From positions 1 to 47,716 of IMG/VR virus record IMGVR_UViG_3300036770_001121: DNA of 47,716 bases; one strand, written 5' to 3'. Below the pieces are notes generated by a model. That model made no database searches, had not been told where the DNA came from, and worked only from the letters and a program-made list of their open reading frames with translations. Shown in pieces: positions 1 through 9,512 of the stretch. The position numbers were made by a program, and so were the translations under genes. Position 1 is the first letter of the stretch. Each line of letters opens with the position of its first letter. This stretch comes from a virus.

Positions 1-105
1 CTTCTGTAATCCCATATTGTCTACATTAGCATCAAAGAATGGTCTAATGGCAATAGTAGATTTCTTGTTTTGTGGATACTTTTCCACGATTGTTACTCCG
101 CTCAT
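1..105 (-). CDS. Hypothetical protein downstream of capsid gene (partial)
   Basis: Open frame starting with ATG at 105 and running off the left edge; the first residues are MSGVTIVEKYPQNKKSTIA. Only 35 codons are visible, so no family can be named. It is the next gene after the major capsid protein in the leftward virion operon and is preceded by an A-rich leader carrying the motif AAACCAAACAAA that is shared with two other leftward genes. By position it may be a capsid-associated or tail-connector protein, but nothing in the visible residues proves this. Confidence 0.6.
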   Translation of the reverse strand, partial: MSGVTIVEKYPQNKKSTIAIRPFFDANVDNMGLQK

Positions 106-335
106 GTTTGGTTTGTTTGGTTTTTACTATAACTGGTCACAATATATGACCTTTTATATTTAGAACCTATTAGAAGTTGCGAACTTCCCATGTGATCAGT
201 CATGGTACGCGTACAATAGGTGACCTGGGGATACTATCCACAGGGTGGTAAAATGACTCAGACTAGTGAGGGTGTTTTAGCCAGTTAGACTGGTGTCCGC
301 TATCCTTTCTGAGTACTGTTACTTTTATATCTTTT
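106..335 (-). promoter_or_regulatory. Leader/intergenic region with shared AAACCAAACAAA motif and hairpin
   Basis: Non-coding stretch between the capsid stop and the next leftward gene. On the minus strand it ends in AAACCAAACAAA (plus 112-123), six bases from the ATG at 105; the same 12-mer precedes the scaffold gene and the first gene of the block. A 5-bp inverted repeat GGTCA/TGACC lies at 135-139/147-151. Its length (over 200 nt) for a gene-dense phage suggests a separate promoter for the downstream gene. No RNA gene was recognised. Confidence 0.4.
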
Positions 336-359
336 GGCAGGGGATTTTAACCCCCTGCC
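336..359 (-). terminator. Strong hairpin after capsid gene
   Basis: GGCAGGGG (336-343) pairs perfectly with CCCCTGCC (352-359), 13 bases after the end of the capsid gene. On the minus strand the stem is followed by A-rich rather than T-rich sequence, so it may stabilise or attenuate the abundant capsid transcript rather than be a classic intrinsic terminator. Confidence 0.5.
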
Positions 360-372
360 TCAGATACTATTT

Positions 373-1992
373 TTAGAATGATCCTCCAGTAACTGGGTTT
401 CTCATAACAATCTTCAACACCTTAGTTGGGTCTTTTACCCAGATTGCTGGCATTGTTTGTGTCATGAATACACGGTAACCGTTGAACTGTCCAGAAGACT
501 GGAAGCCTTGAGTACGACCCATGTAGTCCATTGTACCGTTTTGGTAGAACCACTTCAATTGATTATCCCAAGATAACTTCAACAAGAAGATGTTGTCGTT
601 AGTGTTCTCAGTAATATCAAAGATAATGAAATTGTAAGAAGATAATGGGAAACCATCAATGATTGGGTTCTCAATATCATTAGTGTGGATGTTATCAAAC
701 GCTGGGTTCAATACAAACTTAACGTTAGCCAAGAAAGGAATAACGTATTGAGTGTATGCAAAACCAAAGTTTAAGTCCATACCTTTACCAGTGATAGCTC
801 CTACCTCTGATGCATTAATTACTAAGCCAGAGTTGATAGCTTCACGCTTGATAGCTTCGTTAACAAGCTTCATACCACCAAGGCCAGTTTGTACAACTAA
901 CTCACGCTTAGGATCTGGACCTTGGAATTCAACCTTACCATTAAAGAAGTTGAAGATCTCAGATTTAAACAAGTCTAAGTTGAATGAACCTTTGTTGTAA
1001 ATACGCTTGTAAGAGTTATCTAACTGCTTCCAAAGACCTACAGATAAACGAATATCATCTGGACCATCTTGCTTAACCTTACCACCTTGACCCCACATTA
1101 AGTAAGTTTCAATGTCGTTAGCAATCTTAGTCAAATGAGCTGCTTCCATAGAAGTTAAGAATGTACGAGTAAGCTGTCCTGATTCGTAAGCTTTCTTTAC
1201 ATAATCTTTACCCATTTTAGAAGCCATAGTTTCTAAAGAAGATACAGAAGGATCAACGTTCTTATCGAAGTTTCTCCACATTTCAATTACAGGAACTGTA
1301 CCGTCTGCTTTCATTCCACCTTTCATCATTAAGTCAGCACGAGAGCTAACAGAATAGTGAACGTGAGCTTCAGCACCACCTACATAGTTGTAGAATTCAC
1401 GGAAACCTGCATTGATGTTACCGATATCAGAGAAACGCTCACCGTATTCACCACGAGCAGATCCTTTACGGAACACCTTAGTACCCACCTTTAAGTACTT
1501 GTTATCCAAATACTTAGCATTGTCGTTGTTTACCAACTGAACAGTATAGATGAAACCGTCACCTGCTGGGATAATATCGTCAGCTGTGATGTACATCTCA
1601 ACACCGTTATACTTGTCATAAGTGATGATATCACCATGACCAAAAGAACGCTTATTCAATTTAATCTTGAAAGACTGACCATCAATACCTTTAGTGGCAT
1701 TTGCTGATTCAATATCTTCTGTAATGTATGGAAGATCCTGCGTTACTGGAATCTGCCACTTGTACTCACCACGTGCGTTATCTACTGAGATAACGTTCTT
1801 ACCGCCAAAGCTAGACATCTGGTACAAAGGCATTTCTACCTTTTGAGCCATAGCCCATAAATCTACAGGACCTAAGTCTGTAGGTTCTGCTGACTTTAGC
1901 AAGTTTGAAAGGTGGTAGCTGTCTACGTGCGAGCTAGTCTGATAGCTGGTATCTCGTAGAAATATACCATTGTTCAAAACTGGAGTTGCCAT
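373..1992 (-). CDS. Major capsid protein (HK97-like, inferred)
   Basis: A 539-residue protein without signal peptide or membrane segment. It follows terminase, portal and an acidic scaffold-like gene in the canonical capsid order, and its length fits crAss-like major capsid proteins (around 500 residues). The gene has more G/C-ending codons than the small early genes, as expected for the most abundant virion protein. It is followed by a strong GC hairpin. The call rests on gene order, size and codon use; I cannot confirm the HK97 fold by eye. A mass-spectrum of virions or a capsid HMM would settle it. Confidence 0.75.
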   Translation of the reverse strand: MATPVLNNGIFLRDTSYQTSSHVDSYHLSNLLKSAEPTDLGPVDLWAMAQKVEMPLYQMSSFGGKNVISVDNARGEYKWQIPVTQDLPYITEDIESANATKGIDGQSFKIKLNKRSFGHGDIITYDKYNGVEMYITADDIIPAGDGFIYTVQLVNNDNAKYLDNKYLKVGTKVFRKGSARGEYGERFSDIGNINAGFREFYNYVGGAEAHVHYSVSSRADLMMKGGMKADGTVPVIEMWRNFDKNVDPSVSSLETMASKMGKDYVKKAYESGQLTRTFLTSMEAAHLTKIANDIETYLMWGQGGKVKQDGPDDIRLSVGLWKQLDNSYKRIYNKGSFNLDLFKSEIFNFFNGKVEFQGPDPKRELVVQTGLGGMKLVNEAIKREAINSGLVINASEVGAITGKGMDLNFGFAYTQYVIPFLANVKFVLNPAFDNIHTNDIENPIIDGFPLSSYNFIIFDITENTNDNIFLLKLSWDNQLKWFYQNGTMDYMGRTQGFQSSGQFNGYRVFMTQTMPAIWVKDPTKVLKIVMRNPVTGGSF

Positions 1993-2034
1993 GAGGCTTT
2001 TAAATTTAAGGGTTAATAAATAATTTAAGTAAAA

Positions 2035-3321
2035 TTAGCGTTTAAATATGTTTGTAGGTCTAGCAATCTTTCTAGTCCTAGTTTCATCTTCATCCTGATA
2101 AGTAGAGACGTTTTTACGAGCTTGCTCTGTCTTTAACTGTCTCACTGTTTGTTCTACCGCTTGGTTCTTTCCTTGTTTTACCAAGTTCTGACGGTATTCT
2201 TCAGGATTAGATAATAACCATAATGCTTCAGCAATCAATGGGTAGTTAGGTTCTACAAACTGATACTTCTCTAAAAGATGACCCAACTGGTTAGTTGGTC
2301 GTCCACTAATAGAAGGATAGTTAGGTTGAACTAATCCACTATATAACTGAGCCTGAGTCTTTTTATCCAACTTAAGTCCGTTAATCTCTGCTGGTCTCAA
2401 AGCTTCAAATACATTTTTCATGTATGCTTCAGCAGCTTGTTCTTGTTGCTGCTTTCTGCTTTCTTGCTCTGCAATCTGAGATTGTACAATCTCTTCTTGC
2501 ATCTGATCCAACTTTGGTTTAAACTGCTTGGCTTTCTTTTCTAGTACACCTAGATCTTTCCAAGTAGTAAGTTCTTCTTCAATCTCCTCTTCTGTACCAA
2601 AACCAGTAGCTTGTAAATAAGACTTTACAATACCTTCTTGGTCGTTCTCATTAGTAGGATCTAACTGACGAACCTGTTCAACCTGAGCTAGAGCTTGGAA
2701 AAGACCTTTTAAATCTTGTCCTCCATCTGCTACGTACTTAGCTGCATATTGCAACTCTTCTGGTAATGACTCAAAAAACTCTTGAGGAGTCTTTGCAGCA
2801 ACTTCTTGTTTTAAGTTATCAATGTTGGCTTGCCATAGCTCCTCAACATCTTTCTCTCCAAGACCACCTAAGTAATCTTCTAAAGACTGCTTACTCTCAT
2901 CATAATCATCAAAGGCAAACATTTCCTTTGACTCAATACGTTTTTTAAGAAACTCTACTAAGCCAGACTTTTCTGTCTTAGGTCTTCCACCTTTAGATTT
3001 AGCAGATTGATCATCATCATCATCTTGATCACCATCATCATCCACATTCACAAGGTTGTCAATAAAGTCTTTAGCTGCAGCTGGATCTTTATCCTTTTTA
3101 TCATCTGCACCATCTGGATCTTTATCATCCGTGTCATTATCATCCTCATCTAAAAAGCTTGTGTCAAACTTTCCTTGACTAAAGATGTTGGGTTTTGGAT
3201 CTTTTTTATCTTCAGTTGTAGGAGTTACAATGCTATCTGCACCGGGTGCTCCTAACCAACTATCAATATCAAGATCTACTTGCTGCACAGAAGTCTGTAC
3301 ATTGTTTTGATTATCAGTCAT
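2035..3321 (-). CDS. Probable capsid scaffolding protein
   Basis: 428 residues, very acidic and low-complexity at the N-terminal third (Asp-rich runs near residues 58-105, including DDDGDQDDDDDQ), followed by a charged, Gln-rich, helix/coiled-coil-like middle (about 245-300) and a more ordered C-terminus ending in Lys/Arg. Acidic helical proteins placed between portal and major capsid protein are typical scaffolds. No protease motif was seen, so a protease-scaffold fusion is unlikely. It starts directly after an AAACCAAACAAA leader and about 115 bases downstream of the portal stop, suggesting its own promoter. Confidence 0.6.
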   Translation of the reverse strand: MTDNQNNVQTSVQQVDLDIDSWLGAPGADSIVTPTTEDKKDPKPNIFSQGKFDTSFLDEDDNDTDDKDPDGADDKKDKDPAAAKDFIDNLVNVDDDGDQDDDDDQSAKSKGGRPKTEKSGLVEFLKKRIESKEMFAFDDYDESKQSLEDYLGGLGEKDVEELWQANIDNLKQEVAAKTPQEFFESLPEELQYAAKYVADGGQDLKGLFQALAQVEQVRQLDPTNENDQEGIVKSYLQATGFGTEEEIEEELTTWKDLGVLEKKAKQFKPKLDQMQEEIVQSQIAEQESRKQQQEQAAEAYMKNVFEALRPAEINGLKLDKKTQAQLYSGLVQPNYPSISGRPTNQLGHLLEKYQFVEPNYPLIAEALWLLSNPEEYRQNLVKQGKNQAVEQTVRQLKTEQARKNVSTYQDEDETRTRKIARPTNIFKR

Positions 3322-3436
3322 TTTGTTTGGTTTTTATGTGTATCTCTACATAATCAATATACAACTTAAATCTTAAAAATTTACTTTTCCTGTAATTTTT
3401 TTATCTAAGGTGTGGATAATAGAGCTATAATTATTC
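3322..3436 (-). promoter_or_regulatory. Scaffold gene leader with AAACCAAACAAA motif and a DnaA-box-like site
   Basis: Intergenic stretch between portal stop and scaffold start. The minus-strand leader motif AAACCAAACAAA (plus 3322-3333) abuts the ATG. At 3411-3419 the plus strand reads TGTGGATAA, the exact complement of the bacterial DnaA box TTATCCACA. One such site can occur by chance in 48 kb, so its use as a DnaA site is speculative. A TATATTG element sits upstream on the minus strand, as in the leader at 106-150. Confidence 0.35.
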
Positions 3437-6184
3437 CTACTTTTTTGTAGAAGTTTTACCTCCGACATCATACTTGTTCTTATTCTCTCTAGCAATCTGT
3501 AATTGTTTGTCTGCAATCTCTCTCTGAGTCTGAATTTTCTCACGCTCAATGTTTAACTTTTGAGCACCTTGTTCTTTTCTAGTCATCTCAGATTCACGTT
3601 TCAAGTTCATTTGATCTTGATAACGTTGTTCTTGACGAATACCTTCTAAAGCATCTTGATAGTCAGATTGTTGATTTTGGTTAATATCTACACCAGCACC
3701 ATATCCTGCAGCTCTAATTTCTGCTACAGTAAGCTGAGTTTGTCTATCAAGATCAGCCTGCTCAGCTCTAAATTGTAAGTCCATCTGCTTCTGACGCTCT
3801 TGAGACTCAATCATTTGCTGCTGCATTTCTTGTTGCTGCTGTAACTCAGATTGTTTAGCTGCTTGAGTCTTTTGCTCAGCATCTTTAAGAACACCTGTAA
3901 GTTCAGCAATAGACTCAGATTTAATAACATTACCTAAATCATAGATAGAAGCACCAGTAGTATTGTTATTAAGAGCAAGTTGTTTAAGCTGCTCCATTAC
4001 ATTTCTAGCATTAGTCTTAGTAGTACAGAAGATATTTAAGTCTCTCATTAATAACTCAGTACCATTCATCTCAAAGTTAACCTTCTCATCTTTACCAGTA
4101 ATGTACTGAAGACGTACGCTAGGTTTCTTAGAGTGATAATATTGAGCTAAGTCTGTACGCATTTGGTGAACTCTTGGCATTAAATTATCAGAGTGTTGGA
4201 TAAAATACTGCTCTGTTTGTGCATAAGAAGCGTTCATAGCTTGTTCTATACCAGTAGCAGTTTCTTGACCAATCATCTGACCCATACGCTGAGGGTTCAA
4301 ACCAATCACCTCAAAAGCTTGATTCTTAAAGTAACTAGCTAAGTTTACACGAGATAGTAAACGATTAGTTTGTTCTAAGTTTAATACTTGGTAGTGTTGG
4401 AAGTTAAGAGCATTCTCAGTGTTAGTAATAGACGTATCTAAAGGTAACATCTGGAAGTTCTTCATGGCTACATAAGCCTTAGCCATATTATTCTTACCCC
4501 AATCTTCACCCATAGAGTGACGTGGTAAAGAGTTCTGGTCTAACATGATAACTGTTCCTAGCTCATCTACTAAGATGTCAGCAATCTGGTTATTTACAAT
4601 ATTATAACCTATCTGATATGGCTTCATAAGATCTACCAATGAAATACTGCGGGTGTTTCTATCACCAAACACAGAACCTTCAACTGGAAGTTTACATCCA
4701 TAAAGTGTTGCATCTCCTTTAAACTGGAATGGAATACGTCCTGGTTTACCACCATTAAGACCTAAATAAATAGGATTGATACCTCCAGGGTTATTCATAC
4801 CCCAGAACGCAGGACGGTTAGGTCCAATCTTAACGCCACCCCAAGTTTCGTTAATCCAAATCCAGTCAATATGTTCTCCAAAGATTAAGTTATCTTTAGA
4901 CTTTTGCTTGTATATAGAAGTATTATACAGAGGTTTATCTGTAACTTTATAGCTTTCACCAATGATATCTTGGATAATTTCTCCTTCTTCTGTAATCTTA
5001 GTCAAGTGACCAATCTTACGTTGAGACTTCCAATAGATTGTAGATACACGTAGTAAATGAGACTTGCCAAAATCCACTGTATCCTCAGAATCCGCTAAAA
5101 TCCACTCTACAATATCTCCTGTACCAAACTGTGTGTCGTATAAAGAAGCATATTGTCTATAACCTAATGATGGCATTTCTGTATTCCAATCATGAGATTT
5201 AGTAGGATCATAGTATGTACCGTCATTCTGGTATCCTTGTACAGCATACCCAGCTGAACGTACAGGATAGATGGCTTCTAAGGACTCCAATTGATCTTGG
5301 GTCATCATCCATCCATACTTGTCAATAACGTCTGATACAGACATCATATCCATCTTTCCTACCCAGTTTCCTTGAGAGATGTAACGTACATCTGGAGACT
5401 TGTGATAGAAAGTAAGTAATGGGTTCCAAAGCTCTACATCATAGTCGTCCTCATTCATCTTAAAATGCCAGAACTCCCTATCTGTAATAAGCATATCTCT
5501 AAATGCACGCTCTTCAAGCTCTTGCATTTTAAAGCGTTCTTCATCTACTGACATCTGGTGGGTAGCCCACTCTTCAATCATAGATCTGTAATCTTTACGG
5601 AAAAATCCTTCAATCTCAGGAAGCTGTTGTAGATTTTCTGGGGCTAAAGCTTTCTGCATTTCTTCAGAATCTAGCTCAATACCCATATTCATCATCTCAA
5701 TCATCATCTTTCTCTCAGCATCCTCTAGTAAAACTTTCTCTACCATGGAACGCTTTTCCTCCATCATTTCATTATATGAGATGTCGTCAATAGCCTTAAA
5801 CATGATACGTGAGCTTCTCTTAGAGAACTCATTACATAACACGTTGATTACGTTAGGAATAATAGGATAGAACTTAAGCTCTAATGCAGACTCATCCTCT
5901 TTTGTTAATGTGTCAATAAGATCAGCCATCTCATTGTCTTCTTCTACAATGTAGTCAGCCTTATCAATAATACCCTTAGCCAGCTTGTAGTTCTTCATAA
6001 GTCTACGAGCATTACGTCTAAGTTGTTTCATACCTTGGAATTCTAGCCAATCTAGGTTCCATGCTCTCCATTCCTCATCCTTCTCTTTTTCAGATATAAA
6101 CTGGATAGGCTGGGTAAGTGTACCCATTTTGTTATAATCCGCCTTTTTTCCAGATTTAAGATCTAGAGCATTGTATATCTGCAT
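3437..6184 (-). CDS. Portal protein
   Basis: 915 residues, located between a small gene following TerL and the scaffold gene. The body (about 40-740) has the mixed alpha/beta, Trp/Tyr-rich make-up of phage portals, with a helical segment containing GLNPQRMGQMIGQETATGIE near residue 670 that resembles the portal stem/crown helices. The last ~160 residues are Gln/Glu/Lys-rich and predicted coiled coil. The protein is longer than most portals, mainly because of this coiled tail. It would form the dodecameric DNA channel at the capsid vertex. Identification is by position, size and composition. Confidence 0.75.
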   Translation of the reverse strand: MQIYNALDLKSGKKADYNKMGTLTQPIQFISEKEKDEEWRAWNLDWLEFQGMKQLRRNARRLMKNYKLAKGIIDKADYIVEEDNEMADLIDTLTKEDESALELKFYPIIPNVINVLCNEFSKRSSRIMFKAIDDISYNEMMEEKRSMVEKVLLEDAERKMMIEMMNMGIELDSEEMQKALAPENLQQLPEIEGFFRKDYRSMIEEWATHQMSVDEERFKMQELEERAFRDMLITDREFWHFKMNEDDYDVELWNPLLTFYHKSPDVRYISQGNWVGKMDMMSVSDVIDKYGWMMTQDQLESLEAIYPVRSAGYAVQGYQNDGTYYDPTKSHDWNTEMPSLGYRQYASLYDTQFGTGDIVEWILADSEDTVDFGKSHLLRVSTIYWKSQRKIGHLTKITEEGEIIQDIIGESYKVTDKPLYNTSIYKQKSKDNLIFGEHIDWIWINETWGGVKIGPNRPAFWGMNNPGGINPIYLGLNGGKPGRIPFQFKGDATLYGCKLPVEGSVFGDRNTRSISLVDLMKPYQIGYNIVNNQIADILVDELGTVIMLDQNSLPRHSMGEDWGKNNMAKAYVAMKNFQMLPLDTSITNTENALNFQHYQVLNLEQTNRLLSRVNLASYFKNQAFEVIGLNPQRMGQMIGQETATGIEQAMNASYAQTEQYFIQHSDNLMPRVHQMRTDLAQYYHSKKPSVRLQYITGKDEKVNFEMNGTELLMRDLNIFCTTKTNARNVMEQLKQLALNNNTTGASIYDLGNVIKSESIAELTGVLKDAEQKTQAAKQSELQQQQEMQQQMIESQERQKQMDLQFRAEQADLDRQTQLTVAEIRAAGYGAGVDINQNQQSDYQDALEGIRQEQRYQDQMNLKRESEMTRKEQGAQKLNIEREKIQTQREIADKQLQIARENKNKYDVGGKTSTKK

Positions 6185-6189
6185 GATAT

Positions 6190-6492
6190 TTAATTATTTA
6201 AGTCTGCTGGTTCTTCAGCAATTGAATTAGTAAACGAAGAAGTTGTTGTTAAAATACTAGATGGATTACTTGTACCCATACTAACATTACCAGAACTACT
6301 GATAAACATTGGCATAGTATAGTTTGGAGTAGTACTAGTATGCCAAGTACCTGTTGATGTAGAAGGAATATGCACAAGTTCTTTTTCCTCTTCCTTTAAA
6401 AGAAGTAAAGCCTCTTCGAGTGTAATATAGTTTTCTTTAACTAGTCTAGATAAGATCTTTACCTTTTCTGTGTGGAGCTCATTGTTTTCCAT
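6190..6492 (-). CDS. Small protein between terminase and portal
   Basis: 100 residues. The N-terminal half is a charged helix (about 1-40, Lys/Glu/Leu-rich); the C-terminal half is Ser/Thr/Asn-rich and likely disordered. It lies one base from the TerL stop and five bases from the portal start, so it is translated with both and probably belongs to packaging or head completion. No family recognised. Confidence 0.6.
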   Translation of the reverse strand: MENNELHTEKVKILSRLVKENYITLEEALLLLKEEEKELVHIPSTSTGTWHTSTTPNYTMPMFISSSGNVSMGTSNPSSILTTTSSFTNSIAEEPADLNN

Positions 6493-6493
6493 A

Positions 6494-8686
6494 TTATTTC
6501 ATATTTTTAAAGGGATTACGAGGGGCTCTTGACATACCTCCACCACCTTTAGAACCACCAATATGTCTAAAGGGGCTCCAATTTAATTTACTAAATTTCT
6601 GGGAGTTATCCAAGTTTTCTTTTGTAACTTCTACACGTTTAGTTAGTCCTCTATTACTCTGTTGTACCTTAGCAAACGCTATAAGGGCACAAAATGCTAC
6701 TAAACGGTCAACGTTTAAGCCATCTCTATAAGCTTGCATCTCACGTAAAAGCATGATGTCAGGGATACGTTCTACACCATAAACAGTTTTTACGATGTCA
6801 CCGTTTTCTTTAGTCTCATGATCCAGCTCTTCTTTTAGGAATTCAATACCATAAGATAGTACGTTTCCTTTAAAGAGTGTACCAACGTTTTTCCATCCAT
6901 ACTCTTGGAATACGTTACGGTTGGCACCAATATCTTTTAAGAACAAAATCATGTCTTTTGGTACTAAGTATCGTTGCTTTCTTTTAGAGATCATATACTG
7001 AATGAATAAAGCTACGTTATTTTCCACAACTGTCCAAGCATTATACCACTCTATAAGAAGCTCAAGTCTTTCATGAGTTTTATTAAGATCGTCAAAACGT
7101 CCACACCATGATGCTACAATCATGTCACGTTCTATCTCATTTTTAACCATTCCGTTACCATCATCTTTGATCACCTCTACTGGATTCTTATATACGTATA
7201 TAGAACATAGTGATTCTGAAGTAGTTGTCTTTCCTTCTCCAACAGGGTCCACAGAAGCATAGTACATCCCAAAAGGAGGATCTTTATGTGGTCTCTCGTA
7301 AATACACAACACTCCTTCTTTATCTTCAGTCTTTTTAGATATAGGAAACTCCATGATAGGAATCTTTCTAGATGGTTTATCTATAATCTTTCCTTCAGCG
7401 TTACGAGAAAGCTCTAAATATTCTACAGGATATTCTTTATCTTGAATACGTTGCATCTGTTTAGCTACCAAGTGTGGTGGGAATACACTCACCTTACGTG
7501 TAGCAAAAGCTTCTTCAATACAACGTGGTTGCTGTGAGACTGTCAACTGATAAGCTGCCGGATCTAAATCCTTCTTCATCTTATCAAATTCTTTCTCTAG
7601 AGCCTCTAAAGCTTCCTCAACCTTAGAATTACCCCACTGATCAATATACGGAGGCATAGACCACTGTTCTGGGATAAATAGACCGGTAATTCCTATTGTC
7701 CCATCTTTGTCTACAAGATTAGACTCTACACCATAGAATCCATTTTCTTCTGGATGCATGATATATTCTTTCATAGGTTCACATTGATCCAAGTCACCGA
7801 CAGATCCTGCTGCTATAAACTGACCAGTAATCATATGACCAGACTTTAATGCTGGCTTCATGAAACCATATGTGTCATCCATTTTAGGAGCAATACCAGC
7901 CTCCTCGTGAAAGAAGTATGTTACGGGTCCACCGACACCATGGGTAGGATCTTTCTCAAAAGAGTATAGGTTGATCGTGGATTTCAAACCTTTATAAGTA
8001 TCACGACCACCTATCCTCACTTTAATCTGTTGCTGCCACGCCCCGACTTTGTCAGGCTCAGCTGGACGATACCAGGCTGTATGTTCATTTAAGAAGTTCT
8101 TATATTCATTAAGAAACTTCCATGAGCCTTTCTCGTTTATATAATCCTTTAGAGAAGCACCAATCTTTAACACAGCTCCTTCTTCAAACCAATACTGGTT
8201 AATTAGTTTAGCCATGTGGAAATAAGAAGATGCTATCTGACGCTTTTTTAGAATGATGGCATGCTTCCAATGCATTTCAGCAAGATGTTCATATAATGCC
8301 ATGTGATATTGGGCATCTCTCACCTTAGCAAAGTCAAACCTCTTTTCTTCTTTATCATAGATAGGTAAGAAGTTTAACCACATGTAATAATCTCTACTAA
8401 CATACCAAGCTTTTCCGGCATCTTTTATGATTATACCATTACGGCATTTTGCTTTCTGATCATTCCAGTAAGCAATAAAGTCTTTAGTCTTTACAGGTGC
8501 TGCACAATAGTATCCTTGTTTCTGAAACTTACGACCTTCTTCATTGAAGATCTTACTAGTTTCATTAAACTCATACTTACCGGGTTCTTTGAATATAGAT
8601 AATAAGAAGTCTCTAAACTCTTCTCTTGTATAGAAGGTAGTTACATCCCATGCTCCATTTTCATATGTAGGTATTTCTTTAAACAT
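6494..8686 (-). CDS. terL: Terminase large subunit
   Basis: 730 residues. ATPase half: Walker B and catalytic Glu are visible as VTYFFHEEAG near residue 255; the expected Walker A region reads KKRQIASSYF near residue 147, lacking the usual GKS/GKT. Nuclease half: a first acidic residue in YYASVDPVGEGKT (about residue 475) and a final Asp in DGLNVDRLVAF near residue 675, as in RNaseH-fold TerL nucleases. This motor cuts concatemers and pumps DNA into the prohead through the portal. The start overlaps the preceding gene by 8 bases, indicating coupled translation. The odd P-loop is discussed in the findings. Confidence 0.85.
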   Translation of the reverse strand: MFKEIPTYENGAWDVTTFYTREEFRDFLLSIFKEPGKYEFNETSKIFNEEGRKFQKQGYYCAAPVKTKDFIAYWNDQKAKCRNGIIIKDAGKAWYVSRDYYMWLNFLPIYDKEEKRFDFAKVRDAQYHMALYEHLAEMHWKHAIILKKRQIASSYFHMAKLINQYWFEEGAVLKIGASLKDYINEKGSWKFLNEYKNFLNEHTAWYRPAEPDKVGAWQQQIKVRIGGRDTYKGLKSTINLYSFEKDPTHGVGGPVTYFFHEEAGIAPKMDDTYGFMKPALKSGHMITGQFIAAGSVGDLDQCEPMKEYIMHPEENGFYGVESNLVDKDGTIGITGLFIPEQWSMPPYIDQWGNSKVEEALEALEKEFDKMKKDLDPAAYQLTVSQQPRCIEEAFATRKVSVFPPHLVAKQMQRIQDKEYPVEYLELSRNAEGKIIDKPSRKIPIMEFPISKKTEDKEGVLCIYERPHKDPPFGMYYASVDPVGEGKTTTSESLCSIYVYKNPVEVIKDDGNGMVKNEIERDMIVASWCGRFDDLNKTHERLELLIEWYNAWTVVENNVALFIQYMISKRKQRYLVPKDMILFLKDIGANRNVFQEYGWKNVGTLFKGNVLSYGIEFLKEELDHETKENGDIVKTVYGVERIPDIMLLREMQAYRDGLNVDRLVAFCALIAFAKVQQSNRGLTKRVEVTKENLDNSQKFSKLNWSPFRHIGGSKGGGGMSRAPRNPFKNMK

Positions 8687-8966
8687 TATTATTAAACTCA
8701 GTGTCAGTTAACTTATGTACAGCATTAATGTCACCTTTTCCTCTATGCAATAAATATAAAAGAGTATTGATATCTTTACTACGTAGTATACCTTTTATTT
8801 CATAGTTACTCCAATAAGCATTGTATAAGCTTCTTGGAATAGCATTCCATAACTCAGTATATGGATTAAAATGAAATGTCCAATCATGCATGAATTCATC
8901 TTTTACATCTGATACAGCTGCAAACTCTTTGATGTTCTCATAGTCTGTGTAAACTTCCTGTTTCAT
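8679..8966 (-). CDS. Hypothetical protein upstream of TerL
   Basis: 95 residues, rich in aromatic residues in the middle (FHFNPYTELW) with a helical C-terminus. It overlaps the TerL start by 8 bases. The position just before TerL is where a small terminase subunit often sits, but I see no helix-turn-helix or coiled coil that would support that role, so it remains unassigned. Confidence 0.55.
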   Translation of the reverse strand: MKQEVYTDYENIKEFAAVSDVKDEFMHDWTFHFNPYTELWNAIPRSLYNAYWSNYEIKGILRSKDINTLLYLLHRGKGDINAVHKLTDTEFNNNV

Positions 8967-8997
8967 ATTTTTAACATTTAATATTTAATATTTTAGG

Positions 8998-9030
8998 AAA
9001 GCAGAAGATGGGTGCGTGGACATCTGCTTT
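8998..9030 (-). terminator. Hairpin between 9091-9498 gene and the TerL operon
   Basis: AAAGCAGA (8998-9005) and TCTGCTTT (9023-9030) form a perfect 8-bp stem. It lies after the stop of the leftward gene 9091-9498 and before the gene preceding TerL. The minus-strand flank is TTTCCT, a weak T-tract, so termination may be partial. Confidence 0.45.
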
Positions 9031-9090
9031 TACGATTGGCTTTTCTAACCGGTTTGGCCCCTATGAGCAAATTCCAATCAACCTAAGTTT

Positions 9091-9498
9091 TTACTTATTG
9101 AATATTCTTTCTAAAAGACTTCTAGATTTTAAATACTCAATTTCTTCTTCTGCTTCAGATAAAGAACAAGATAATGACATCATTTCTACTCTTAACATAC
9201 GAACTGCTTCTTGTAGCTCATCTATAGCTTTTGAAGCTTTCATACCTTCAAAATTTACATGAAATAGTTCTGAACAATCTCTCTTTCTAGCATATGCATA
9301 GCCATATACAGAGTTTTTGCTCTTCATTTCTTTAAGTTTTTTTAACTCATCTTGTAACTCATGATACTCATCATAAGATACAGTTACGGTTGGTCTGTGT
9401 GTCATATCTTCTGTTTCTTGGTTTGTTTTATTTACTACATAGTCACTATAACTAGATGACATATGGTTAAGTAATAAAGGAAATAACATTGGTCCCAT
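9091..9498 (-). CDS. Hypothetical coiled-coil protein
   Basis: 135 residues from the chosen ATG at 9498 (the open frame extends upstream to 9561 but that part lies inside the tRNA-like gene). The N-terminus is short and hydrophobic (MGPMLFPLLLNHM), then a helical region rich in Glu/Leu/Lys with heptad-like spacing (about 45-65 and 85-130). No family recognised. It is the gene between the tRNA-like element and the terminase group. Confidence 0.5.
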   Translation of the reverse strand: MGPMLFPLLLNHMSSSYSDYVVNKTNQETEDMTHRPTVTVSYDEYHELQDELKKLKEMKSKNSVYGYAYARKRDCSELFHVNFEGMKASKAIDELQEAVRMLRVEMMSLSCSLSEAEEEIEYLKSRSLLERIFNK

Positions 9499-9512
9499 GT
9501 TTATAAAATTAG

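Noticed and set aside
8679-8966. Small terminase subunit
   Set aside because: Position fits, but no helix-turn-helix or coiled-coil oligomerisation part was visible; left as hypothetical.
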